This document shows, piece by piece, positions 1-10,095 of a stretch of DNA of 47,035 nt (the stretch's first letter is position 1; each line of letters begins with the position of its first letter). The DNA lies in assembly GCA_049999765.1 (NCBI GenBank), contig JBNGIQ010009445.1, positions 55,160 to 102,194 on the forward strand. Reading direction: 5' to 3'. Position numbers and translations under genes: made by a program. The DNA comes from Phaeoceros laevis (taxonomy: Eukaryota; Anthocerotophyta; Anthocerotopsida; Notothyladales). The notes below the pieces were generated by a model. That model ran no database searches, had not been told where the DNA came from, and saw only the letters and a list, made by a program, of their open reading frames with translations.

Positions 1-15
1 GTTGGGTCCAAAGTC

Positions 16-976
16 ATGGCATCTATGAGAATGAGTGTTCTCATAACTGGGCTTATGCTTATGGCTTATCTTTTAAGCTGCGATGCAAGTATGTATTTTA
101 TTTCACATATTAGATTTTATTTTTTGTTGCTGTTGAAGGATCCTTATTGACTAATATCTTTAGTACCATCTCATTTATGCTAAATCTGACATGATTGTTG
201 TTTATATAGGAGTATTAATTAAGGAGAAAGTGGGGCTACATGATAGTTCGTTAGGACTACTACCCCCAAATGAAACCGACCTACATACAGCTGTCTCATT
301 CACAGGATTACCATTCAACGACACCGATCAACACAACTCTTCTTCTCAGACATTACCTGATGAGGAGATCATCCAACACAACTCTTCTTCTCATGCATTA
401 TCTGATGAGGAGACCATCCAACACAACTCTTCTTCTCAAGCATTATCTGATGAGGAGACCATCCAACACAGTACTTCTGGTGAGGAGACCATCCAAAGTA
501 GTACTTCTGGAGTAGTGCACATGGATACGCCCACATATCCATCATATCAACTTTATAGAGCTCCTCCAAGCCCTAGTTACAATAGAAGAGATTATAACGA
601 TGAATACAATACAAAGGATTATAATGATGGATATCAAGCTGGGTATTATACTCCTTTGGGGGGTTACGAAACACATACCCAAAAAAGCCGACATGGTCAA
701 GAGTACGATGATGGATTTAAAAATGGTTACTATGCTAGATGGGGAGCACATGTACCACTCACCCCAACTCCCGCTAGAGATAGTCATGGGGATCCTACAT
801 ATTACCTTGGTTCCAATAATAAGGCTTATAACACTGGATATAATGATGGATTTTATACAGATGCAGGCGATGTTTATAACGACCAATCTCTACATAGCGT
901 CGATTACAATGCCGGATGGCGTGATGGGTACAGTGTGAGATGGTTAGGTGGGTTAGGTGGGTTAGGTGGTGGGTGA
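16..976 (+). CDS. Secreted Ser/Asn-rich and Tyr/Gly-repeat protein, two exons
   Basis: I propose join(16..88, 210..976), 279 residues. The first exon encodes a clear signal peptide (MASMRMSVLITGLMLMAYLL followed by SCDA). Its end fits a GTATGT donor at 89 and an acceptor ending at 209; the 121-bp intron is phase 1 on both sides, which supports the join. The mature protein has a Ser-rich region made of 15-residue repeats (HNSSS...DEETIQ) with Asn-Ser-Ser glycosylation sequons. After a Pro-rich hinge come four copies of Y-[ND]-x-G-[YFW]-x-x-G-[YF]-[YS] near residues 162-171, 190-199, 231-240 and 257-266, then a (GGL)n tail. I do not recognise the family. It is probably secreted or wall-associated, and there is no catalytic signature. 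The promoter lies outside the window. A start at the internal ATG at 191 would lose the signal peptide and begins inside the intron, so I rejected it. Confidence 0.6.
332..511 (+). repeat. In-frame 45-bp tandem repeat in the secreted-protein exon
   Basis: Three full 45-bp units (332-376, 377-421, 422-466) encode 15-residue blocks starting HNSSS. A shortened 30-bp unit (467-496) and a 15-bp remnant follow. All lengths are multiples of three, so copy-number change would keep the frame. Confidence 0.85.
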
Positions 977-1064
977 CCCAGCTACGTATCACTATCACCA
1001 TGGATAATTCAAGTTTGAGAATTTACTGTAGCTAGAGAATATTATATACTAGAATTACAAATCA

Positions 1065-1070
1065 AATAAA
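1065..1070 (+). promoter_or_regulatory. Candidate polyadenylation signal
   Basis: AATAAA lies 89 bp downstream of the stop codon of the secreted-protein gene, inside an AT-rich stretch typical of a plant 3' UTR. A further AATAAAA-like run follows at about 1085. Confidence 0.4.
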
Positions 1071-1538
1071 ATTTTATTCCTTATAATAAAATATTTTATT
1101 TTGTTAGTTTTATTCTTAGCTGCCAAGGGTATTTTACGAGAAGGAGAGAGTTGTATTGTGATATAAAAAACGAGTTTCTTTCAAACCTCATGCATATTTT
1201 TATATTTTATCATTTTAATTATATTATATATAAATACTGTGTTCATAACTTCCTAATACTTTTTTACTTAGTGTGATGAGTCATGCGATATATGTAGACA
1301 TAACTTATGACTTGTGATGCATAATGGATAGTATAGAGATGCACTACATGCATAGATATCACATGGTCGATGTGTTCCTGGAAATCAACTCATCCTCATG
1401 GAGAGCATCACACTCCTCGGTTATGGAGTAACTTGTTCCTCTTCAGAATCTTCTAATGCTTCATCCAATCATAGAAAGCCCAAGTTTTTTTTTGCTGCAC
1501 TGTTGGAAGTGCATTGGTTGATCAAACAAATTGCTAAC

Positions 1539-1580
1539 TTCTACAATCTTGGTANNNNNNNNNNTTCTACAATCTTGGTA
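1539..1580. other. 10-N assembly gap flanked by an exact 16-bp duplication
   Basis: The 16 bases before the gap (1539-1554, TTCTACAATCTTGGTA) are repeated exactly after it (1565-1580). This looks like two contig ends that overlap but were joined with a fixed 10-N spacer instead of being merged. Confidence 0.85.
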
Positions 1581-1851
1581 TCACCACCATGATCATGTCA
1601 CCACGGAGGGTCCTTTAATAGCCACCATGTCTGGAATAGCTTGATTTAAGCAAAGTGCTCAAACCCAAACCTCGCTCATGATCATATGTCTCCAAATCAT
1701 GATTTATATGAGTTTTAGCACGAAATTCCAGCACGATACTGAAATTCATTCATTCAAGCATCTACTTGAACCTGACCTTCATGACATTGGGAGAGTTGTA
1801 GCATCTGTGCATTTTATAGTATATGAGGTAAGAGAGATTGTGCACCATGTA

Positions 1852-1922
1852 GGCGTCCACACGGACAATGACCCAGCAACGGATTCATATTACATACGTA
1901 TATGTTAATGGCTGCGTAGCGG
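1852..1922. repeat. Repeat copy A, shared with 5011-5078
   Basis: From GGACAATGACCC to GCTGCGTAGCGG the segment closely matches 5023-5078 with a few substitutions and a small indel. It overlaps the 3' end of the LINE fragment, so the repeat is probably part of that element's tail. Confidence 0.7.
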
Positions 1923-2340
1923 TTGGCCACATCATTGCTATGGCTTTCTTGAGCTTGTCCTTTCTAGCTGTCCTGAATGCCCGGTTTGTAAAGAAGTTCA
2001 CGTCGAGATACTTGTAATGAGTTGTCGGGACGATGTGGACATCACCAAACCTGAATGGGATCCAATCATCACGCACGACGCTCTTACATGCAAAAGGCAT
2101 GGATTGTGTTTTTTGCATGCTCACCTTCAGGTGTTTCTCCAAGCAAAAGGTGTGAAGAATATCCAGCTGCCTTTGTAACCTTGTTTTCCTTGTCGAAATT
2201 AACACTATATTGTCGGCGAACACTAGGTAGCTGAGTTTGGTGAGTCGGAGACCAGTAAAGGGTTTACAACCGAGGTCAGCATCCAGACGTTCCTGCAGCG
2301 TTTGGATGTAGAGGCGAAAGAGCAACGTTAAATAATATTG
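1885..2340 (-). pseudogene. Truncated LINE-type reverse transcriptase fragment
   Basis: Read on the minus strand, this resembles the palm region of a non-LTR retrotransposon reverse transcriptase. It has an LLFRLYIQTL motif, then LRLTKLSYLVFADNIVLIS, then a segment like LQRQLDILHTFCLEKHLKVS leading to a KTQSM box. The catalytic FADD/YADD box reads FADN, so the second Asp is lost. The frame is stopped at about 2341 on its 5' side and ends at 1885 soon after the palm; the thumb and all other domains are missing. It is a dead fragment. It is described here only as a degraded repeat. Confidence 0.7.
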
Positions 2341-2665
2341 TTAGGATGAGTTATCTATCACTATGCTCAAGGTATATAAAAGCTTACCTTTGTATGAAAT
2401 GAAATATTGGGTAGGAACATGGTCTCACATGAAACAGAGATTCTCCTTAGTCTCTAGGGTACCCCTGGCCACAGCCATTTTTGGAATTTGCAAAATTGCC
2501 AAAAACGATATTTTTGACGTCAAGAAAAAACCAACCTTCGTTGTTGAGAGCCTACACAGTAATATTTTGATTTTTCTGAGATTTTACTTATGACGTCTTG
2601 TTTTTTGCTACTTATGGCCTGCACATGTATAAGGTGCAAAAAAGGCCTAAACAACGCCTACTATG

Positions 2666-2705
2666 ACTCAATGAACTCACCGGACGGCCGGTGAGTTCAT
2701 TGAGT
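2666..2705. repeat. Perfect 18-bp inverted repeat with 4-nt loop
   Basis: ACTCAATGAACTCACCGG (2666-2683), spacer ACGG, then its exact reverse complement (2688-2705). No flanking gene explains it. Confidence 0.9.
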
Positions 2706-2762
2706 GCCCCAAGCAGAATAGAAAAAGCGAAACCCGAGATAACTCCAAAACTTTCATGCATC

Positions 2763-2943
2763 ACCCTCGCGTACTAGCCCCACGGCGGAATCCATGTCTG
2801 CTACGTCCTGAACCTCAGTGTCATCCTCCACATTGCCGCCGCCCTAAACAACATCTGCCGCAGTGTTTTGTACCGCTACTGCTAGTGTTGCCTCCGAGTC
2901 CGGAATCACCTGATCGCTCGCCTGTTTAACCACCCGGAGTTTG
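2763..2943 (-). other. Possible acidic coding remnant
   Basis: On the minus strand the triplets read as an acidic, Val/Asp-rich peptide interrupted by a single in-frame TAG. It is GC-richer than its surroundings. I cannot name a family; it may be a degraded exon or transposon piece. Confidence 0.2.
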
Positions 2944-3008
2944 CTTATGACTTCTTTTTTTTGGACCACATTTGGCTTGCACATGAAACCGAAATAAACA
3001 CTTGGTGC

Positions 3009-3560
3009 TGATTTTCACAAGACATCTTGTGAAAATTTTGTTGATTTTCACAAGTAATCTTGGGATTTTCACAAAACATTTTGGGATTTTCACAAGACAT
3101 CTTGGAGTTGCTGATTTTCACAAGACACTTGTGATTTTCACAAGACATCTTGTATTAGTGTTTGATGTGGGGAAGGCCACAATTTCCATGCTGCGCAGGA
3201 AGGTGTTTGAGTACCAGGCAGTTCCACAGGAGAGGGCTCCAGGACCTACACTATCCGACGCCAGCAGTGATGACGGTGTGAATTCGGAAGAGGTGGATGC
3301 ATACGAGACTTCGGACGGCTCTGCACTTGCAGCAGGACAGCTGGAATCTGTAGAAGAACCAGACTCTAGCGATCCGGAATTTTGATTTGCCATGGGCCGG
3401 TGGCACACCTAGTGTTTGATTTACTTATTTGAGAGTAGATTTGCAGATTTGCACAAGAGTCCATATTGTGTTAGTGTTTGATTTGCTTGTTTCAGTGGTA
3501 GAGTTGTTGAAAATCACAAGACATCTTGTCATTTTCACAAGACAACATGTGATTTGTTGT
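3009..3560. repeat. Cluster of GATTTTCACAAGACATCTTG-like repeats
   Basis: At least six near-copies of GATTTTCACAAGACATCTTG lie between 3009 and 3152, and two more at about 3508-3555, one of them changed to GAAAATCACAAGACATCTTG. The first copy is part of a perfect palindrome, ATTTTCACAAGA/CA/TCTTGTGAAAAT (3011-3036). A second short motif, TTAGTGTTTGAT or close to it, recurs at about 3153, 3411 and 3470. Confidence 0.8.
3157..3385 (+). other. Possible acidic C-terminal coding remnant
   Basis: The + frame ending at the TGA at 3383-3385 reads through a basic stretch (MLRRKVFEYQAV) into a long Asp/Glu/Ser-rich tail ending in DSSDPEF. It looks like the end of a protein but has no start or upstream exon that I can support. 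The short-repeat cluster lies directly upstream. Confidence 0.2.
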
Positions 3561-5010
3561 TGTGAAGAATTTCTAGTTAGAGCGCTCGTGCAGGCGTTAC
3601 CAAGCGTTGCCGCAGACCGATTCGGGCCGGGGATGTAGATTGTCATAAATAATGCAAGTTTTTTCACTGTTAAGTAATGCGACAGTGATTCTAGCGTCTT
3701 CACAACACCAAACTGCCTCTGTGGCAAAAAACCGGGCGACTCTTGCACAAGACGACTTGTGTAAATTGGTACTGTTTTTGGACAAAAAGGCGAGTTTGAG
3801 TTGGGTAAGTTGATGAGGCCTAACATTTTGCGGCTACGAATACTCAATACACCCCTTTTTTTAACAAAAACACAACACAAAAGTAGGGCACATTTGTTGT
3901 TAAGGGTAAAATATCCTCTTTTTTGCAATTGTGCACAACCCAAAACCCTAAAAAAAGGACCCAGTCTCCGTTTTATGGAGTGTAGCTCTACTTCAAGTGA
4001 GACCTTGTTCCGGATATTCTCCACAATTTTTATCTATATATGCGGAGACATTTTATTGTTTTATTCTGAACTTCAATGTTGGAGTACACTTGTAGCATAA
4101 ATTCCTACGTGGGTCTCTTAGCAATTACAAGACCTGCACTCTACAGAAATTTTTGCTGGAGGGTTGGTCAGCCCGGAAGAGTACTTGCAAATAGAGAAAT
4201 TGTGTTTTATATGGAAGGAGACAAAGGCCTGCAAGTATATTGCTGCACATTTATGAAAGAATATATGTTTTGGAAAAGTTTGCATTATGGCATAGCAAGG
4301 ATTTATCTATAACTAACAAAGTGAAAGCTCAAATCTAGGAACAAGCTATCTGGGAGGATACGAAGGAGGAGATTCTGAAGCCTAATCCAGTTCTCATCGA
4401 CTGAAATGCGGGAGCTCTCACATTTCTACTCCTAGCTATCAAATGTATAAAGTTTTGCAATGAGGGGGATGTGGACTTAGTACATTAGTACGATGAGAAG
4501 CTCTGACATGAAGCTTGGTTGGATCTTTCAGTTGAGCAAAGAAAAAAAGAATTATTTTTGTGCCCATGCCATGTAACGATGACTTTGTGGATGTTATTTT
4601 CTGCTATTAGGAATAGTTGAACACCCTATGAGTACTTGTAGGTATTCAAATCTACACTTTAAATTATGAAACTCATGCCTTGTCCCAACTCTTGAGTTAG
4701 TATCGTGGGATCCACATCTTTCGTACTAATTACATGGTCGAGCTAACTCAACATTCTTCCACATATATTCAGAAATTCCAAGGCTTCATCAACCACCTGA
4801 TTATACCTATGTGACCCTGCACTCCAAGCTCACTGTCCGCTTTCTAGAACTCATCGTCCTCGTACCATGTATCACACATGTACCATCCTGCATTTCAGAC
4901 AAGCGCATGGCGTAAAGGAATAGAAGTCGAAAACCTTGTTCATTCGGAACCCACCAACAAATGTTTGTAAGGTGTGCTCATCTCACGTGACTTTCTTTCC
5001 TTCTCTTTCT

Positions 5011-5078
5011 TAGTAGCCACAAGGACAATGACCCAACAACAGATTCATATTATTTATATGTTAATGGCTACGTAGCGG
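5011..5078. repeat. Repeat copy B, shared with 1852-1922
   Basis: Second copy of the repeat described for copy A. The sequence on its high-coordinate side differs from the reverse-transcriptase region next to copy A, so only the tail portion is shared. Confidence 0.7.
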
Positions 5079-5612
5079 CCGGTATTAACCGGTCGTTGGC
5101 CATTAAGTTACGCCACCAGCGCTTTCGAGACATAAGCATGCTTCCCGGCGAGACGTTTCCTGGCAGCGGCGAAGCCATAACCATGGGCAACTGTGTGAAG
5201 CCAGTCAATGACATGGAGAACTGTATGCAACTAGACATGAGAATTGTGTGCAGCCGAGGAGTGCAAGCTTTCTCGGTTCAGTGATGAACATCTGTGTGTT
5301 TGTGCATTATGGACTCAGGGGTTGAAGAGGGGGTTGATGTTTTTCTGAGATGCTAGTTTGCTAACTCATTGCAATATGAATTCATTCTTTCAATTTTGAT
5401 ATTTTCTACGCTTTATCCTAGACATAATGTGTTCATACTTTGCCCTGCACATAATCTACCCATTGCCTGGACGCAATCGGCTATGTGCCCTTGACATAAT
5501 TGCATCCTTTGCTGAACATAATCGGCCATGTGCCCAAGACATCCTTTAATTATGGCTTGCCGGAAAATCCACTTGAGTTAAATGTCACAGAGGAATTTGT
5601 GGCCGAGCCGAT

Positions 5613-5660
5613 GCTGGATAATGTCGGTTCGGAAAGGCTGGATAATGTCGGTTCGGAAAG
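5613..5660. repeat. Exact 24-bp tandem duplication
   Basis: GCTGGATAATGTCGGTTCGG followed by AAAG occurs twice in immediate succession (5613-5636 and 5637-5660). Confidence 0.9.
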
Positions 5661-6528
5661 TAGGCTTTTGTCACGGAAGAGCTGGTTACGTGTTGCATAT
5701 AGAGTTCTTTGTATTGTTGAAAACTCCTCTTGTAAGAGACTATATGCATTTACACAATTGTTAGCACAGGTCACCACCTGAAACAACAACCTGATGTCCA
5801 ACTCTGTTCACGACACGAGATACGCACGGAGCTAAATATAGTACACTTTTAACCCTAGATGGACCATGCCCCTCATAGTGAGCCTTTCAGGGTATACTTT
5901 CATGGAAAAAAAATTTATTATCTGAAGTACCAGGCAAGTTTTAGTTGTATTTGTTTGTAAGAATTTACTAATACACGTTCTCCTGTAAAAAAAAAGCCCA
6001 GAAATCCACCCGGTTTCCTCATGAGGTAGTAACTACATACAGGGTGTGTGATGACTACGGTGGGTACCTGCCAACCGCACCCGGCATACATCCCGTGTGC
6101 AGCCCGCGTACCCACAAAACCAGATGTTACTCCAGGCAGGTCCACCTGGCAGCCGTTTCCCCAGGCCGCCCGGTACCGTGCGTGATGCCGCCTTCGCCTC
6201 CGGTACCGCGCGGGTTGCCTTTTCCTGAGCTGTACTGGAACCGCTTCAAAAAGGTTCTCACCTGGTCGGATCCAGGAACTTGCCTCACAAGGTCATTGGC
6301 ACTTTCTTCCCTGATGTATCCTCCAGCAGCGCCTACCGTCTCAGCTGCACCCTACCTCAGAGGCGGTTTTCAAACGCGCTGGTTCGGGAACTTGCTTTAC
6401 AACGCGTCGTGAATACCTGACCAGTTGGCCAGGATGTGCTTTTGCCCAGTCTCGACATGATCATGTGTCGTTTTATTGAATTATGATATCAGTCGAAAGT
6501 TTGCCACAGAAAGAAGTGCTTTCGCTTG

Positions 6529-9500
6529 CTAGTTGACATCGTTTTCCTGGATTGTAGTACTCAAAGAGTTGGGGTGGAGGTAGTCCGGCCTGATAGGAAT
6601 GGATGTTATGCTGGTTTCCCCAACCAACATGGAAAGCACTGCCTGGATGGTCGGTCTCATCTGGGCTGCGCTTTGAGTGCACAGGAGGGCCACTTTCACC
6701 ACCTTGTGGACTTCCTGATGTGGAAGATCCTCTTCCTCTCTCAGTCTTGAGTCTAGAGCCTCCAATATCTTCCCAGTCTCATATAGCTGCCATATCTGCT
6801 TGTAACAAAAGTACTGCGTAAATGCTAGATGCTAACCAACGAAAATGGGCAACGCATCCACATTGTGATATGAATGCACACATACCCATGAAAGAAGGGC
6901 CTCTTCTGATGGCAACTTGAGGTCGACAATCTGACGGCCGCAGAAATTCTCCAACATCAGTATGCCGAAGCTGAAGACATCTGATTGCTTCGTGAGCTGT
7001 CCACTGAGCACCGCATGCTCACGAGCAATGTAACCACTGAAGCATAAACAACAATCATCAAGACATTTCAACCAAGTCTTGTCGAAAGCCAAGTAAGACA
7101 TAATTTATGCTTACAATGTTCCTGCAACGTGGATGTGGGATTCGTCACCGAGCAAGAGCTTTGCCAGACAAGAGTCCGATATCTTGGGGCTTAAGTCCCT
7201 GTCCAATAGTATGTTGGTGGCCTTGACATTCCCATGTATGATACCTTCCTTGTGATGATGAAGATACATCAACCCTCTGGCTGTCTCAACAATTATTTTG
7301 AATCGAGCAGGCCATGCCAGTGCGTGCTGGTTAGTTGCTTGCCCTGTGCAGAGTGCAAACGATAGTCAAATATTTGCTGCAGACAGTTGTTTCCGGTCTA
7401 CTGTTGCACATAGACCTAACAACAACAACCAGGTAGATATGGGCTGCTTACCAGAAAGAGCGTCATGAAGGCTGCCTCCCTCCAGGTACTCATAAACAAG
7501 CAACCTTTCATCACCTTCCAGGCAATAACCATGCAGCTTGACAAGGTTTTTGTGTGAGCATTCAATTATCAGATGCACCTCATTCAAAAGCTCCTCCCTG
7601 CCCAGCGCTGACCTTCTAGACAGTTGTTTCACAGCAACTGTCACTCCATCTGACAGAACTCCCTACTCTCAGCCCACAAGAGAATTGCAGATTCAAGGAA
7701 TTACTGCTTGCAAGAGCTTGATACCTAGCATTACCAAATCTCTGAAGACAGCTACATACCTTGTAGACACTACCAGATCCACCTTGCCCTAGTCTGTTTC
7801 GAGGATGGAAATTGTCGGTGGCAACCTTCAGTGTGTACAGTGAGAAGTTATGAGGGCCGTCCCCCTTGGGCAGACCTTCCAGACCTAGACAACCGCAGAC
7901 ACACGAAGCCTCAGAAGCTATCTTTCACTGACAAACCCTCAGTGTGCAGTAGCTAAAACGGGTTGCTCCAGACCTGGCAAGGTCACTAACTCTTCACTAG
8001 CAACACTTGGCAAGGTCACGAACTCTTCACTTGCAACAGATGGCGTCCAGTAAGTTTCTCCAGTGCTATCCGACCGCAAATGACTAGGAGATAAATGTTC
8101 GGAATAGGATTCGCCTGATGGTGTTGGTGGTTTTATCACTGGAGAGGGCCTCTTCCGGCAAAGACATATAAGAAATAGTAATCCACCCGTGACAAGAAGC
8201 GCCAAAATCCCTCCAGCAATAATGCCTCCAATGACCAAATGCGAAATGGACTGATCATCCCCAGGACTGGGAACTGGGTCAAAAGACGGGGCCTCGCTCA
8301 GAGCAACCGGAGACATGGCCTTGGAAGTAGACCTTGCGGTGTTCATCCGCTCTAGGCTCTGGATATCGTTGTAGAGGGGTCCCAGCCTTGTTGCTGTGTT
8401 CTTAGTGAAGGCATCCAGCCTCACCGTGTCGGGGGAGAACAGCATGCCAGCTTCATAGTTTCCAGAGTACAGCAGGTCCTGAAACTGGGAGGAGTTGTTG
8501 GCTAAGTCCAGCACTTTGTTGAATTCTTTGATGGCGGGCCACCTCGGGTCGGTCATGACAGTGCGCCCAGGAGCACTTCCCCAGTTGCAGGACCTGAAGT
8601 TTCCCGCATCAGTGCACCATCGCCTGCTTGATAGTTGCTTGGGGCATAAAATCTGGTAGTCACCCAAATGACCCAGACCATTCCAGGAACGATCCGCATT
8701 TGCACCTCCCACGGCGTAGAGGGCAGGGATGGTGTGCTTGGTGAAGGCAACATCGCAGGATCCTTCAACCAGCCCTCTAAATGCGCCTGCTTCGGAGCAA
8801 TAAGCATCCGACGTTGTGCAGCCTCTGGTGACATTACAAGCACTGCACAGCGACGTCTTCGGCTTCCCATCCGCAGCGCAGGTCTTGCTGAAGAAGCTTC
8901 TGACTGACTGGATATCAGTCTGAGCTGGGCCTCTGCAATCGAGCATGAATGGTCTACATCTGTGTAAAGGAAAGCAGCAGACAGTTACTGAAATTTTAAC
9001 AATTCACGAAGCAGGAACTTACGAAATCACTACAGACATGACGCTGGCAGCGACTAATTTGGTTACGGGAAGAATCCACCCAACAGCAGTGCCATATCCA
9101 GCATGACAGGATCGCTTCCCCTTCAGATCATGCAGGCTCTGGGGGCACCGCCCCTTCTTCACAACTGCCACGCCGTAGTGATAAGTGCCTTGTGCTCGTG
9201 AGACCTCCACTCTGATGGGAATCAAGCCCATTTCGGCATTGGCTTTGTATATCTCAGCGCCATCCAGCACCACAAACTTGGCTTGCCCAGCAGCAACCAT
9301 CTGGACGCACCCATCTTCCCGGTTGCCGACCACGCTGCAATGAGATCAAAATAGACATGAGACGCCGAGATCCGAAATGGCCATCTGCAGCAGATCTTCA
9401 AAGCTGTGGGGATCGTAGTACCAGTTGTGGACGTGCTTCTTATCTGGATCGACTGCAGCAAGAATTTCTGTCATACTGTCGCAGAATGCCTTCTCTGCAG

Positions 9501-9802
9501 AGCCTTTGACGCACCAAGTCCAAGCTACACAGAAGTTCACATGAATTCAGCCCCCGGACAGCAAGATCGTTCAATCGGAGATCACGACCACTGGTTACAG
9601 AATGGCAGACCTCAGGCATGCCAAGCAATTGCAGGTTCGGCCGCCCACAATTAGGCTGCAACTGACCGTCATCTTCGTTGGGCAGAGGGGGACTGCTTGT
9701 GCGCTGCGCTGCCAGCTTGTTAGGCCAGGCACCGAGGTAGAATTCGAGGAAGATGAGAGTTTGGAGCCATGGCTTGACATTGCGAGCTCCCTGGCGAGAC
9801 AT
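6529..9802 (-). CDS. Receptor-like protein: transferrin-like lobe, membrane helix, probable pseudokinase
   Basis: Proposed exons, 5' to 3': 9802-9667, 9524-9422, 9334-9023, 8959-7974, 7884-7760, 7662-7452, 7343-7115, 7036-6886, 6795-6529. They sum to 2,520 nt in one frame (839 residues). Order: signal-like N-terminus (about 1-33); one transferrin-like lobe (about 46-400; WCVKGSAEKAFC, AKFVVLDGAEIYKA, YGVAVVKKG, SCHAGYG); membrane helix (about 425-451, then CRKR); kinase (about 526-805) with GQGGSGSVYKG and AVK566 intact. The catalytic HRD reads HGN (661-663), DFG reads DSC (681-683) and APE reads ARE (705-707), so phosphotransfer is doubtful. The C-terminal lobe (SDVFSFGILMLE, CTQSAAQMRPT) is normal. 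The domain set implies a plasma-membrane receptor or scaffold sensing an apoplastic ligand. Least certain are exon 1, the GTACTA donor at 9421 and the GTCTGG donor at 7973; if the last is unused, translation stops at 7939 without a kinase. Confidence 0.75.
7974..8040 (-). repeat. 33-bp tandem duplication in the receptor's juxtamembrane exon
   Basis: The exon encodes SVASEEFVTLP followed directly by SVASEELVTLP, an 11-residue duplication just before the proposed donor. The sequence at that donor (CCAG/GTCTGGA) resembles the sequence at the next acceptor (CTAG/GTCTGGA). Confidence 0.8.
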
Positions 9803-10095
9803 CTCCTGGACACCATCTACGGAGCACTTACTCAGATTATCGCAGATTATCGCACAGAGCTTTCCACTGCTGGCGGCTCACCGCGCCTCCCCGCTGATTG
9901 AGGCTGGCACGATGCGCAAAATCCGCTTTGCAACTATTACCTGTATCCCAATATAGACATAGCACACTGTCGCACCGCAGCACATGATAGGATGGTGGGG
10001 TGTGATCTGCCTCCTTGCGTTTTTGGTCTGAGTGGAGCATGGAGACCAGCTTCCATATTTTTTTAGGAACAGTTGAATCGAGATGAATGATAGTT

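Larger units (their letters stand above)
977..1884. other. AT-rich 3' flank, no gene seen
   Basis: Apart from the probable 3' UTR of the upstream gene, I see only AT-rich sequence with short, unconvincing open frames. It contains the 10-N gap at 1555-1564. Confidence 0.5.
3561..6528. other. Repeat-derived intergenic DNA, no confident gene
   Basis: Only short open frames occur and none resembles a known family. It includes repeat copy B (5011-5078) and a 24-bp tandem duplication (5613-5660). The segment from about 6050 to 6420 is GC-rich with repeated CCGGTACCG-like motifs. The end may include the 3' UTR of the minus-strand receptor gene. Confidence 0.5.

Noticed and set aside
9346-9348. In-frame TGA between two transferrin segments, suggesting a pseudogene
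   Set aside because: An 87-bp intron (9421-9335, GTACTA...TTGCAG) removes it, keeps the frame and restores the expected Cys before VVGNREDGC.
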